NCBI RefSeq assembly: GCF_030819175.1
Contig: NZ_JAUTBJ010000002.1
Span: 2,490,001-2,554,000 of the forward strand
Source: Sphingomonas sp. SORGH_AS_0879
Lineage (GTDB): Bacteria; Pseudomonadota; Alphaproteobacteria; Sphingomonadales; Sphingomonadaceae
Reading direction: 5' to 3'
DNA: 64,000 nucleotides
The first letter of the stretch is position 1. Each line of letters starts with the position of its first letter. This document shows, piece after piece, positions 50,453 to 58,286 of this stretch. Position numbers and translations under genes: made by a program. The notes under the pieces are model-generated. The model was not told where the DNA came from. It ran no database searches and saw only the letters and a list, made by a program, of their open reading frames with translations.

Positions 50453-51046
50453 CAGCGCATTGGCGACTTCCGCGATCGACTCGACCGATCGCTCCTCGTT
50501 CCAGATGCTGTACCGCAGCCCCAGGAACACGTTCATGCCCATGATCGCCCAGGCATGTTCCTCACCCAGCCCTTCGCGAAAGACGCCGCTGTCCATACCC
50601 CGTTTCAGGCGGTCCAGGATTCGCGCGGCGGTGGTTTCGTAATGGCGGCGATGGCTGGCGGGATCGACGAACTCCGCCTCATCAATGATGCGATAGACCT
50701 CCTTATGCTCGCGCGCGAACCCCAGAAAGGCGGCGAGCGCGCGTCGTTCGGTCTCGAAGGGCGGCGTCTCCTCCGCCTGGGCACGCCCCGCCGTCACCCG
50801 TACCCGGTCGCTCAAATCCTGGACCAGCGCGCGGAAGATCGCGTCCTTCGAGTCGAAATAGGTATAGAAGGTGCCGAGCGCGGTCCCGGCGCGGGCGGTG
50901 ATGCCGGTGATCGAGGCGTCGTGAAACCCCTTCTGCCCGAATTCGATCTCCGCCGCGTCGAGCAGACGACGAAGCGTCCGGCGCCCTCGCTCGGTACGCG
51001 GGGTCTTGTCCGTCTCGGGATGCGGATCGGTTCCGGTCATGGGCAT
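50423..51046 (-). CDS. TetR family transcriptional regulator
   Basis: A 207-residue TetR repressor. The DNA-binding domain at residues about 22-70 is RRLLDAAEIEFGQKGFHDAS, then ITGITARAGTALGTFYTYFD. The ligand part has LKRGMDSGVFREGLGEEHAW and a C-terminal region typical of TetR_C domains. Two ATGs (51046 and 51040) are possible. It diverges from a TonB receptor; a perfect palindrome at 51087-51106 lies between them. It probably represses the receptor-hydrolase-MFS unit and itself. Confidence 0.88.
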   Translation of the reverse strand: MPMTGTDPHPETDKTPRTERGRRTLRRLLDAAEIEFGQKGFHDASITGITARAGTALGTFYTYFDSKDAIFRALVQDLSDRVRVTAGRAQAEETPPFETERRALAAFLGFAREHKEVYRIIDEAEFVDPASHRRHYETTAARILDRLKRGMDSGVFREGLGEEHAWAIMGMNVFLGLRYSIWNEERSVESIAEVANALLRQGIGAKG

Positions 51047-51086
51047 CGCTCTCGCTATCCTGTCGGGCGGCACCATGCAAATGGGA

Positions 51087-51117
51087 AGTTGAAAGTCGGT
51101 TCAACTATCAATATGCT
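51087..51117 (+). promoter_or_regulatory. TetR operator overlapping the receptor promoter
   Basis: Perfect inverted repeat AGTTGAA-N6-TTCAACT at 51087-51106. A sigma-70-like promoter fits across it for the plus strand: TTGAAA at 51089-51094, a 17-base spacer, and TATGCT at 51112-51117, with the ATG at 51154. Binding here would block the -35. The arms and position fit the adjacent TetR gene. Confidence 0.68.
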
Positions 51118-51153
51118 CCCCCTCATAACATAAAAGTCAGGGAGGGATGGAAG

Positions 51154-53526
51154 ATGGGCAAGGCTCGTTTGCTGGGCGGCGTGGCGTGCGTGATGCTGGG
51201 CGTAGCGGGGCTTTCCGCCCCCGGTGCGGCACAGGACGCAACGCGAACCACCACTACCGATGCACACGCGGAAACGGACAGCGGCACCAATGACGGCGAC
51301 GTCGTCGTCACCGCCCGCCGCCGCGAGGAACGGCTGGTCGATGTGCCGATCGCCGTCACCAGCTTCAGCGGCGCGCAACTGGCCCAGGCGGGCGCCATCG
51401 ACATCACCGATATCGGCGCGACCACCCCCAACATCACGGTCGAGGTGTCGCGCGGGACCAACTCCACCCTTTCCGCCTTCATTCGCGGCGTCGGACAACA
51501 GGACCCGGTGTCGGGGTTCGAGCAGGGCGTCGGCATCTATCTGGACGATGTCTATCTCAACCGGCCGCAGGGCGCGGTCCTCGACATTTATGATGTCGAC
51601 CGGATCGAGGTGCTGCGCGGGCCGCAAGGGACGCTCTATGGCCGCAACACCATCGGCGGCGCGGTGAAGTATGTCACCAAGTCGCTGCCCCAGGAATTCT
51701 CGCTGAAGGTGCGCGGCACCTATGGCAGCTATGATCAGGCGGATGGGGTCATCACCGTGTCGACGCCCATCACCGACATCGTGCGGGTCGGGGCGTCGGC
51801 GGCGCGGCTGTCGCGCGGCGGGTTCGGGACTAACCTGACCACGGGGCAGGACAATTACAACAAGGACATATGGGCGGGCCGCGCGACGCTGGAGATGGGC
51901 GGTTATGGACAGCCGGTGCTGATCCGCATCTCGGGCGACTATACCAAGGACGACAGCAACCCGCGCGGTGGCCATCGCCTGATCCCCGGCCAGGTGTCGG
52001 GTGCGCCGGTGCTGTCGGACGTGTTCGACACGCGCGGCGGCCTCAACGACCCGCGCCAGTTCGTCGAAGCCTATGGCCTCGCCGCCAATGCCACAGCGGA
52101 ACTGGGCGGCGGGTTCAGCGTCCGCTCGATCACCGGCTGGCGGCGCGACGATAGCGCCTCGCCGATCGACTTCGATGCGCTGCCCTCGGTCGATGTCGAC
52201 GTGCCCGCCTATTACCGCAACCAGCAGTTCAGCCAGGAATTCCAGCTGCTCTACGACAATGAAGGGCCGCTGACCGGCTTGCTGGGCGGCTATTATCTCG
52301 GGGCCAAGGCGGACACGCAGTTCGACGTGCGGCTGTTCACGACCCTCAGCGGCCTGACCGCCTTCACCCAGGCCAATGTCGATACCGACACCTTCGCGGT
52401 GTTCGGCGACTTCACCTACAAGCTGTCCGAACAGTTCAGCGTATCGGTCGGCGGGCGCTATACCTGGGACAAGCGGACGGCGAGCATCCTGCGGCAGAAT
52501 TATCTGGGCGGCGGCTCGCCCGTGTTCGGCGGTGCGGGCGTCGCATCGGGGGCGCCCAGCACCAATTTCCGGGGATCGCGCGACTTCAACAAATTCACCC
52601 CGCGCATCTCGGTCAGCTACCAGCCCAATCGCGACCACAATCTCTACGCAAGCTTCTCGCAGGGCTTCAAGGGCGGCGGCTTCGATCCGCGCGGCGTAGG
52701 CGTCAACGCGCCCGCCGCCATTCCCGGTCGTCCGACCGATACCGAGGTGGCCAACTATCTGAGCTTCCGTCCCGAGACGGTCGACAGCTACGAGATCGGG
52801 CACAAGGCCAATTGGATGGGCGGCGCGCTTTATACCGCGCTGGCGCTGTTCCGGATGGATTATCGCGACGTGCAGATTCCGGGCTCGGCGGGCTGCGTCG
52901 TGGGCGGTATCCCGACCTTTTGCGGGATCATCACCAATGCGGGCAAGGCGCGCTTCCAAGGTGTCGAGCTGGAAGCCAATGCCAGGTTGGGCCGCGATCT
53001 GGCGGCGGCGGGGGACCGGGTGAACCTGTCGGGCTCGCTGGGCTATATCGATGCCAAGTACCGCGAATATATCACCCAGATCGCCGGACGCGGGCCGGTG
53101 GACGTGGCGCAATATCGCAAGGTCCAGAATACCCCCGCCTGGACCGCCAGCGGCACGCTCGCCTATCATCTGCCGGTCGGCGAGGGCGAGGTGGATGCCA
53201 GCACCACCGCCTCCTATCGCAGCCGGACCTATCAGTTCGAGATCCCCAACCCCTATATCGACCAGGCGGGCTATACGCTGCTCGACGCCAATCTGGTCTA
53301 TACCGCGCCGGGCGGGCGCTGGACGCTGGGGCTGCACGGCAAGAACCTGACCAACAAGCTCTACAAGACTTCGGGCTATACCTTCATCCAGGCCGATGCG
53401 GTGACGGGGGCGCTGATCCCCAATGCCAACGGCACGCTGCGCCCGACGCTGGGCCGCGAGGGGACGTTGACCGCTTTTTACGGCAACCCGCGACAGGTGT
53501 TCGTGACCGCCTCGTTCAAATATTGA
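51154..53526 (+). CDS. TonB-dependent receptor (catabolic/uptake type)
   Basis: A 790-residue receptor. The signal peptide is LLGGVACVMLGVAGLSAPGAAQ. The TonB-box-like DVVVTARRREERLVDVPIAV is typical of the large sphingomonad and Xanthomonas-type receptor group. The plug (about 65-190) has FIRGVGQQDPVSGFEQGVGI and VDRIEVLRGPQGTLYGRNTIGG. The barrel ends in the aromatic signature RQVFVTASFKY. It starts the operon with the hydrolase and the MFS gene. The ligand is probably an ester or a small aromatic compound taken up and then cleaved; inference. Confidence 0.9.
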   Translation: MGKARLLGGVACVMLGVAGLSAPGAAQDATRTTTTDAHAETDSGTNDGDVVVTARRREERLVDVPIAVTSFSGAQLAQAGAIDITDIGATTPNITVEVSRGTNSTLSAFIRGVGQQDPVSGFEQGVGIYLDDVYLNRPQGAVLDIYDVDRIEVLRGPQGTLYGRNTIGGAVKYVTKSLPQEFSLKVRGTYGSYDQADGVITVSTPITDIVRVGASAARLSRGGFGTNLTTGQDNYNKDIWAGRATLEMGGYGQPVLIRISGDYTKDDSNPRGGHRLIPGQVSGAPVLSDVFDTRGGLNDPRQFVEAYGLAANATAELGGGFSVRSITGWRRDDSASPIDFDALPSVDVDVPAYYRNQQFSQEFQLLYDNEGPLTGLLGGYYLGAKADTQFDVRLFTTLSGLTAFTQANVDTDTFAVFGDFTYKLSEQFSVSVGGRYTWDKRTASILRQNYLGGGSPVFGGAGVASGAPSTNFRGSRDFNKFTPRISVSYQPNRDHNLYASFSQGFKGGGFDPRGVGVNAPAAIPGRPTDTEVANYLSFRPETVDSYEIGHKANWMGGALYTALALFRMDYRDVQIPGSAGCVVGGIPTFCGIITNAGKARFQGVELEANARLGRDLAAAGDRVNLSGSLGYIDAKYREYITQIAGRGPVDVAQYRKVQNTPAWTASGTLAYHLPVGEGEVDASTTASYRSRTYQFEIPNPYIDQAGYTLLDANLVYTAPGGRWTLGLHGKNLTNKLYKTSGYTFIQADAVTGALIPNANGTLRPTLGREGTLTAFYGNPRQVFVTASFKY

Positions 53527-53540
53527 ACGCCCGGTCCTGA

Positions 53541-53567
53541 CCGGGCCGGGTGACCGGCCCGGTTTTT
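53541..53567 (+). terminator. Rho-independent terminator/attenuator after the TonB receptor
   Basis: The stem CCGGGCCGG (53541-53549) pairs perfectly with CCGGCCCGG (53554-53562) around GTGA and is followed by TTTTT (53563-53567). It sits 14 bases after the receptor stop and 19 before the hydrolase start, so it may reduce the downstream message rather than end it completely. Confidence 0.82.
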
Positions 53568-53585
53568 CCCGTAAAGGAGCATGGG

Positions 53586-54464
53586 ATGAACGCATCCACT
53601 ACCGCCCCCCTGCCCTATCGCTATCGCAGCGCGGACGATGCGATCGATCTGTTCGCGCATATCCATCCCGCCGATGGGCCGCCCCTGTTGTTGATGCACG
53701 GGCTGACGCGCAATGGCGACGATTTCGACCCACTGGTGCCGCGTCTGGCCGGGCGATACCGGCTGATCGTGCCCGACCAGCGTGGGCGCGGACGATCGGG
53801 TCACGATCCCGATCCGAGCCGCTACCGCCCGGACGTCTATGCCGCCGACATGTTTCGCTTGCTCGACAATCTGGGGATCGATCGGGTCGCGCTGATCGGC
53901 ACCTCGATGGGTGGGCTGATGGCGATGCTGATGGCGTTCCAGGCACCCGAGCGGGTGGCGGCGATCGTGCTGAACGATATCGGTCCCGAACTCGATCCGG
54001 TCGGGCTGCGCCGTATCCAGGGCTATGTCGGACCGGCGAAGAGTTTCGCGGATTGGGATGAGGCGGCGGACGCTTGCGCCGCGATCAACGCGACCGCCTT
54101 TCCCGACTTCGGTCCCGCCGACTGGCTGGCCTTTGCCAGGCGGACGTGCCGGATGGAGAGGGACGGCCGCATCGCCTTCGCCTATGATCCCGCCATTGCC
54201 GACAGCATCGGCGGCGACACGCCCGGCACGGTGCCGCCCGATCTCTGGCCGCTATGGGATGCCTTGTCGGCGACGCCGACGCTGGTCGTGCGCGGTGCCC
54301 TGTCGGACCTGCTTTCCCCTGCAACCGTGGCCGAGATGGCGCGCCGTCACGACGGGCCTTTCGTCGCGCAGGACGTGCCCCGGCGCGGCCACGCCCCGCT
54401 GCTCGACGAGCCGGAGGCACTGGCGGCGATCACCCCCTTCCTGTCCCGCTGGTGGCCCGCATGA
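53586..54464 (+). CDS. Alpha/beta hydrolase
   Basis: A 292-residue alpha/beta-fold hydrolase. It shows PPLLLMHGLTRNGDDFDPLV (oxyanion region), VPDQRGRGRSGHDPDPSRY, the nucleophile elbow GTSMGGLMAML with catalytic Ser, an acid in VRGALSDLLSP and a catalytic His in VPRRGHAPLLDEPEAL. There is no signal peptide, so it is cytosolic. The ATG at 53586 has AAGGAG at 53575-53580. The stop overlaps the MFS start (ATGA). Confidence 0.88.
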   Translation: MNASTTAPLPYRYRSADDAIDLFAHIHPADGPPLLLMHGLTRNGDDFDPLVPRLAGRYRLIVPDQRGRGRSGHDPDPSRYRPDVYAADMFRLLDNLGIDRVALIGTSMGGLMAMLMAFQAPERVAAIVLNDIGPELDPVGLRRIQGYVGPAKSFADWDEAADACAAINATAFPDFGPADWLAFARRTCRMERDGRIAFAYDPAIADSIGGDTPGTVPPDLWPLWDALSATPTLVVRGALSDLLSPATVAEMARRHDGPFVAQDVPRRGHAPLLDEPEALAAITPFLSRWWPA

Positions 54465-55732
54465 GCGCCACGGAGCAGGGCGACCGCCGCGCCGGGCTGG
54501 TCCTGGCGATGCTGTTGCTCGTCTATATCTTCAACTTCGTCGACCGACAGATATTGGCGATCCTCGCCGCGCCCATCCAGCAGGAACTCCACCTCAGCGA
54601 CCGGCAGCTCGGACTGCTGGGCGGTATCGCCTTCGCGCTCCTCTACTCGACGCTGGGCGTGCCGCTGGCCTGGCTGGCCGATCGGACCAGCCGAAGCTGG
54701 GTCATCACGGGGTCGCTGGTCTTGTGGAGCGGCTTCACCTCGCTTTGCGGGCTGGCCGGTGGGTTCTGGCATATCTTCCTCGCGCGGCTGGGCGTGGGCA
54801 TCGGCGAGGCGGGCGGCGTCGCGCCCTCCTATGCGATCATCAGCGAATATTTCCCGCCGCGCAGGCGCGCCTTCGCGCTGTCCGTCTATTCGCTGGGCAT
54901 TCCGCTCGGGTCTGCGGCGGGAGTGCTGGCCGGGGGCTATATCGCCGCGCGGGTCGATTGGCGCGCGGCGTTCGTCGCGGTCGGGCTGGCGGGCGTCCTG
55001 ATCGCACCGCTGGTCCGTCGCGTCGTCCGCGACCGTCCGCGTGTCGCACCGGCGGACCGGGCGATGACGGACAGGGCGGACGAGGCCCCCCGCTTTGCCG
55101 ACGTCGCCCGTACCCTGGCCGCCAAGCCGTCCTTCTGGCTGCTCTCCTTCGGTGCGGCGAGCAGTTCGATGCTGGGCTATGGCCTCGCCTTCTGGTTGCC
55201 CAGCCTGTTGCGGCGCAGCTTCGGGCTGAACCTGATCGGCACGTCGCATTTCCTGGCGGCGATCCTGCTGATCGGCGGGACCAGCGGGATATTGGGCGGC
55301 GGCTGGCTGGCCGACAAGCTGGGTGCCCGGGACCGGGCGTGGTTCGGCTATGTCCCCGCCATCGCCTATATGGTCAGCATCCCGTTCTTCGCGGGCGGGA
55401 TCTATAGTGGCGACGTGCGGGTCGCCTTCGCGCTGTTCCTGCTGCCCCAGGCGCTCGCCTATGTCTGGCTGGGGCCGGTGCTGTCGGCGGTGCAGAATCT
55501 CGTCCCGGCGAATGCGCGGGCGACGGCGGCGGCACTATTCCTGCTGATCAACAACCTGATCGGACTGGGCGGCGGCATCTATGCGATGGGGGCGCTGTCG
55601 GATGCGTTGACGCCGATCTATGGCACCGATGCGCTGCGCTATTCGATGCTCTATGCGCTGGTCCTCTACGCGCTCGCCGCGCTGCTGATCGGGCTGGCCG
55701 GGCCCCGTCTGCGCCGCGACTGGGTGGGGTGA
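54461..55732 (+). CDS. MFS transporter (Spinster-like family)
   Basis: A 423-residue, 12-span major facilitator. VYIFNFVDRQILAILAAPIQ at span 1 and LGVPLAWLADRTSRSWVITG (loop 2-3) fit the Spinster/Spns-like branch common in sphingomonads. The end reads LLIGLAGPRLRRDWVG. It is translationally coupled to the hydrolase. With the receptor and hydrolase it would complete uptake across both membranes or export of a product. Substrate unknown. Confidence 0.87.
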   Translation: MSATEQGDRRAGLVLAMLLLVYIFNFVDRQILAILAAPIQQELHLSDRQLGLLGGIAFALLYSTLGVPLAWLADRTSRSWVITGSLVLWSGFTSLCGLAGGFWHIFLARLGVGIGEAGGVAPSYAIISEYFPPRRRAFALSVYSLGIPLGSAAGVLAGGYIAARVDWRAAFVAVGLAGVLIAPLVRRVVRDRPRVAPADRAMTDRADEAPRFADVARTLAAKPSFWLLSFGAASSSMLGYGLAFWLPSLLRRSFGLNLIGTSHFLAAILLIGGTSGILGGGWLADKLGARDRAWFGYVPAIAYMVSIPFFAGGIYSGDVRVAFALFLLPQALAYVWLGPVLSAVQNLVPANARATAAALFLLINNLIGLGGGIYAMGALSDALTPIYGTDALRYSMLYALVLYALAALLIGLAGPRLRRDWVG

Positions 55733-55738
55733 GCGCCC

Positions 55739-57163
55739 TTAGCCCTGCCACCCGCCGCCGAGCGCCAGGAACAGCCTGACCTGATCGGTCGACAACCGCG
55801 TCTCGGCGGCGGCGAGCGTCTGTTCGGCGGCGATCGCGGTGCGCTGGGCATCGAGGACCGAGAGGAAGCCGGTACGCCCTGCGCGGAACAGCGTCTCCGC
55901 GTCGCGCGCCGCCTTGGCCGCCTGGGCGTTCGCATCGCGCAGCGCGGCGGTGCGGTCCAGGTCGCGGGCATAGACGGTCAGCGCACTCTCCGTCTCTCGC
56001 AGAGCGCCCAGCACCGTGCCGTCGAAGTGGGCAAAGGCCGCATCGCGTTCCGCCTCGGTCGCGGCGATGCGCGCCCGGACTCGCCCGCGATTGGGGAATT
56101 GCCAACTGATCAGCGGCCCCAGCGAGAATTTATAGGTGTCGCTCGACAGCGCCCGCTCGGCCAGACCGACCGAGCCGACCGACGCCCCCAGCGAAACCTG
56201 CGGATAGAGCGCGGCGGTGGCCACGCCGATCCGTGCGGTGGCGGCGCGCAGTTCCAACTCGGCCCGGCGCACATCGGGCCGTCGCCGGAGCAGCGCGGCC
56301 CCGTCGCCGATCGGGATCGGCTGGCTCAATCGCGGCTCGGCGCTGCACATGGCGACATCGCGGTCGAACTCCGCCGGAGGACGCCCGGTCAGGGTCGCCA
56401 GCCGATAGAGCGCCAGACGCCGCGCCGCCTGCAACCCCGGCATGGTCGCGCGCACCTGCGCCTCCTGCGCCGAGGATCGCGTGGCATCCAGCGAGATACC
56501 CCGTCCGCCCCGCACCAGCCGCCGGGTCAAGGCCGTGGTCCGCGATTGCAGCGCCAGCGCCCGCTCCGCCACGCCGATCTCGCGCCCCGCCGAACAGGCG
56601 TCGAGATAAGCCTGGGTCGTGTCGGCGACCACCGTGACCCGCACCGCATCATAGGCGGCATGGGTCGCGGCCAGATCGGCATTGGCCGCCTCGACCGCGC
56701 GCCGGACCTGCCCGACCAGATCGACCTGATAGGAAATGCCCGCCGTCGCCGAATAGACGAAGTTGCTGGGCAAGGCCGCACCCGGCAGCAATTCCTCCTC
56801 CGCCGATCGCTGGGCATAGCCGGGGGCGGCCTGGAGGCTCGCCTGGGGGCGGCGATCCTGCTCGACCAGATCGACCGAAGCCTGCGCCCGCGCGATGTTC
56901 GCGGCGGCGACGCGAAGGTCGGTGTTCGCGGCCAGCGCCTGTTGCACCAGACGGTCGAGCGTCGGGTCCCGATAAAGCTGCCACCAACGATCGGGCACGG
57001 GCTGGAGCGCGGCGAAGGCCGCCTCGTTCCCACCAACGAAGGGCGCGGCGGCGCTGGGTTTGTCGATCACCGCCGACGTTGGACGATGATAATCGGGACC
57101 GACCGTCGAACATGCGGAAAGCAGCGTACCGGTCAGAAGCGCGGCGGTGCGACGCAGCGTCAT
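55739..57163 (-). CDS. Outer-membrane efflux lipoprotein, NodT/OprM family
   Basis: A 474-residue TolC-like channel. The lipobox LLTGTLLSACSTVGPDYHRP is followed by two OEP domains with alternating coiled-coil helices (ANTDLRVAAANIARAQASVD, RRRPDVRRAELELRAATARI and FRAGRTGFLSVLDAQRTAIA). It should form the outer-membrane duct for the FUSC-type efflux pump. The ATG at 57163 overlaps the stop of the membrane-fusion gene (ATGA). It is the last gene of the MarR-FUSC-DUF1656-HlyD operon. Confidence 0.9.
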   Translation of the reverse strand: MTLRRTAALLTGTLLSACSTVGPDYHRPTSAVIDKPSAAAPFVGGNEAAFAALQPVPDRWWQLYRDPTLDRLVQQALAANTDLRVAAANIARAQASVDLVEQDRRPQASLQAAPGYAQRSAEEELLPGAALPSNFVYSATAGISYQVDLVGQVRRAVEAANADLAATHAAYDAVRVTVVADTTQAYLDACSAGREIGVAERALALQSRTTALTRRLVRGGRGISLDATRSSAQEAQVRATMPGLQAARRLALYRLATLTGRPPAEFDRDVAMCSAEPRLSQPIPIGDGAALLRRRPDVRRAELELRAATARIGVATAALYPQVSLGASVGSVGLAERALSSDTYKFSLGPLISWQFPNRGRVRARIAATEAERDAAFAHFDGTVLGALRETESALTVYARDLDRTAALRDANAQAAKAARDAETLFRAGRTGFLSVLDAQRTAIAAEQTLAAAETRLSTDQVRLFLALGGGWQG

Positions 57164-58051
57164 GCGGCGGCCCCCGCCTTGCGCGGCAGGACCTCGACGG
57201 TCGCTGTTCGCCCGACCACCAGCGTCTCGCCCGCAGGCAGGCGATCGATCGCGACGCGCACCGGAATGCGCTGCGCCAGGCGAACCCAGCTGAAGGTCGG
57301 ATTGACATTGGCGAGCAGGTCCGCGCCCGCGCTGCGGTCCCGGTCCTCGATCCCCCCGGCGATGCTCTGGACATGCCCCATGATGTCGTGATCGTCGCCC
57401 ATCAGGCGGACGCGGACGGGATCGCCGACATGGACGCGCGGCAGTTTGGTTTCCTCGAAATAGCCGATGATGTGCAGCGAGCCGCGATCGATGATCGCGA
57501 ATTCGGGATGCCCCGCGCTGCGCATAGTCGCCCGGTCGCAGATCGAGATTGCTGACCGTTCCGGCGACGCTGGCCTTCACTTCAGTCCGCGCCAGATTGA
57601 GACGCGCGGTGGCCAGCGCGACGCGCGCCTGGTCGAGCGCGGCGGCGAGTTGCACGACCCTGGCATTGCCCTGTTCGCGCACCTCGCCCGCGACCAGGTC
57701 GCCCAGCGTCCGATTGCGCTGCGCCTCGCGTCGGGCCTGCGCCAGTTGCGCCGCCTGGGACGCGACGGCGGCTTCGGCCTGCGACACCGCCAGCCGGTAG
57801 CGGGGCGTGTCGACGCGGAACAGGGGCGTGCCGACGACCACCTGCTGATTGTCCCGCACCAGCACGTCGGTGACCAGGCCCGAGACGTCGGGGGCGACCT
57901 GCACGATATCGGCGCGCACCCGGCCGTCGCGGGTCCAGGGCTCGGTCTCGTAATGCGCCCAGAGGCGGCGCCCTGCCAGCAGCGCCAGCGCCACCACGAT
58001 CAGGGTCACGACGATGCGCGCCGCGACGCGCAGGGAGGGATGGAATGTCAT
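57160..58051 (-). pseudogene. HlyD-family membrane fusion protein, split by a frameshift
   Basis: Two frames read as one AaeA/EmrA-like protein of about 297 residues. The first, ATG at 58051, gives the membrane anchor (AARIVVTLIVVALALLAGRR), a biotinyl-lipoyl strand (GLVTDVLVRDNQQVVVGTPL) and the coiled coil, up to GTVSNLDLRPGDYA. It then runs into nonsense. The second frame resumes at about 57523 with AGHPEFAIIDRGSLHIIGYF and ends with VEVLPRKAGAAA at 57160. Removing one base near 57520-57530 restores GDYASAGHPE. As read, the pump would lack its adaptor. Confidence 0.85.
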
Positions 58052-58058
58052 AGCGTGT

Positions 58059-58286
58059 TCAACCGAAAAATGCCGAAGCGGGCGTGCCGCCGGTGATGAG
58101 GCCGGCGATCCCGGCCCAGAGGATGATGGTGAGCGCCACATCGAACAGGCCGCGATGCCAGACGAAGCGGTAGAGCCGCACCTTCGCTAGCGCCCAGCCG
58201 ATGATCTCGGCCGCGATGAAGGCCAGGATGGCGGCGATCAGCAGCGGGTGGACGAACACGCCCGCCAGATCCAGGTCGCCCGTCAT
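58059..58286 (-). CDS. DUF1656 small membrane protein
   Basis: A 75-residue protein with two membrane helices (LLIAAILAFIAAEIIGWALA, then RGLFDVALTIILWAGIAGLI) matching DUF1656, the AaeX-like small subunit found next to FUSC pumps. Its ATG at 58286 overlaps the FUSC stop (ATGA). Its stop is 7 bases before the HlyD start. A direct role in efflux is unproven. Confidence 0.85.
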   Translation of the reverse strand: MTGDLDLAGVFVHPLLIAAILAFIAAEIIGWALAKVRLYRFVWHRGLFDVALTIILWAGIAGLITGGTPASAFFG

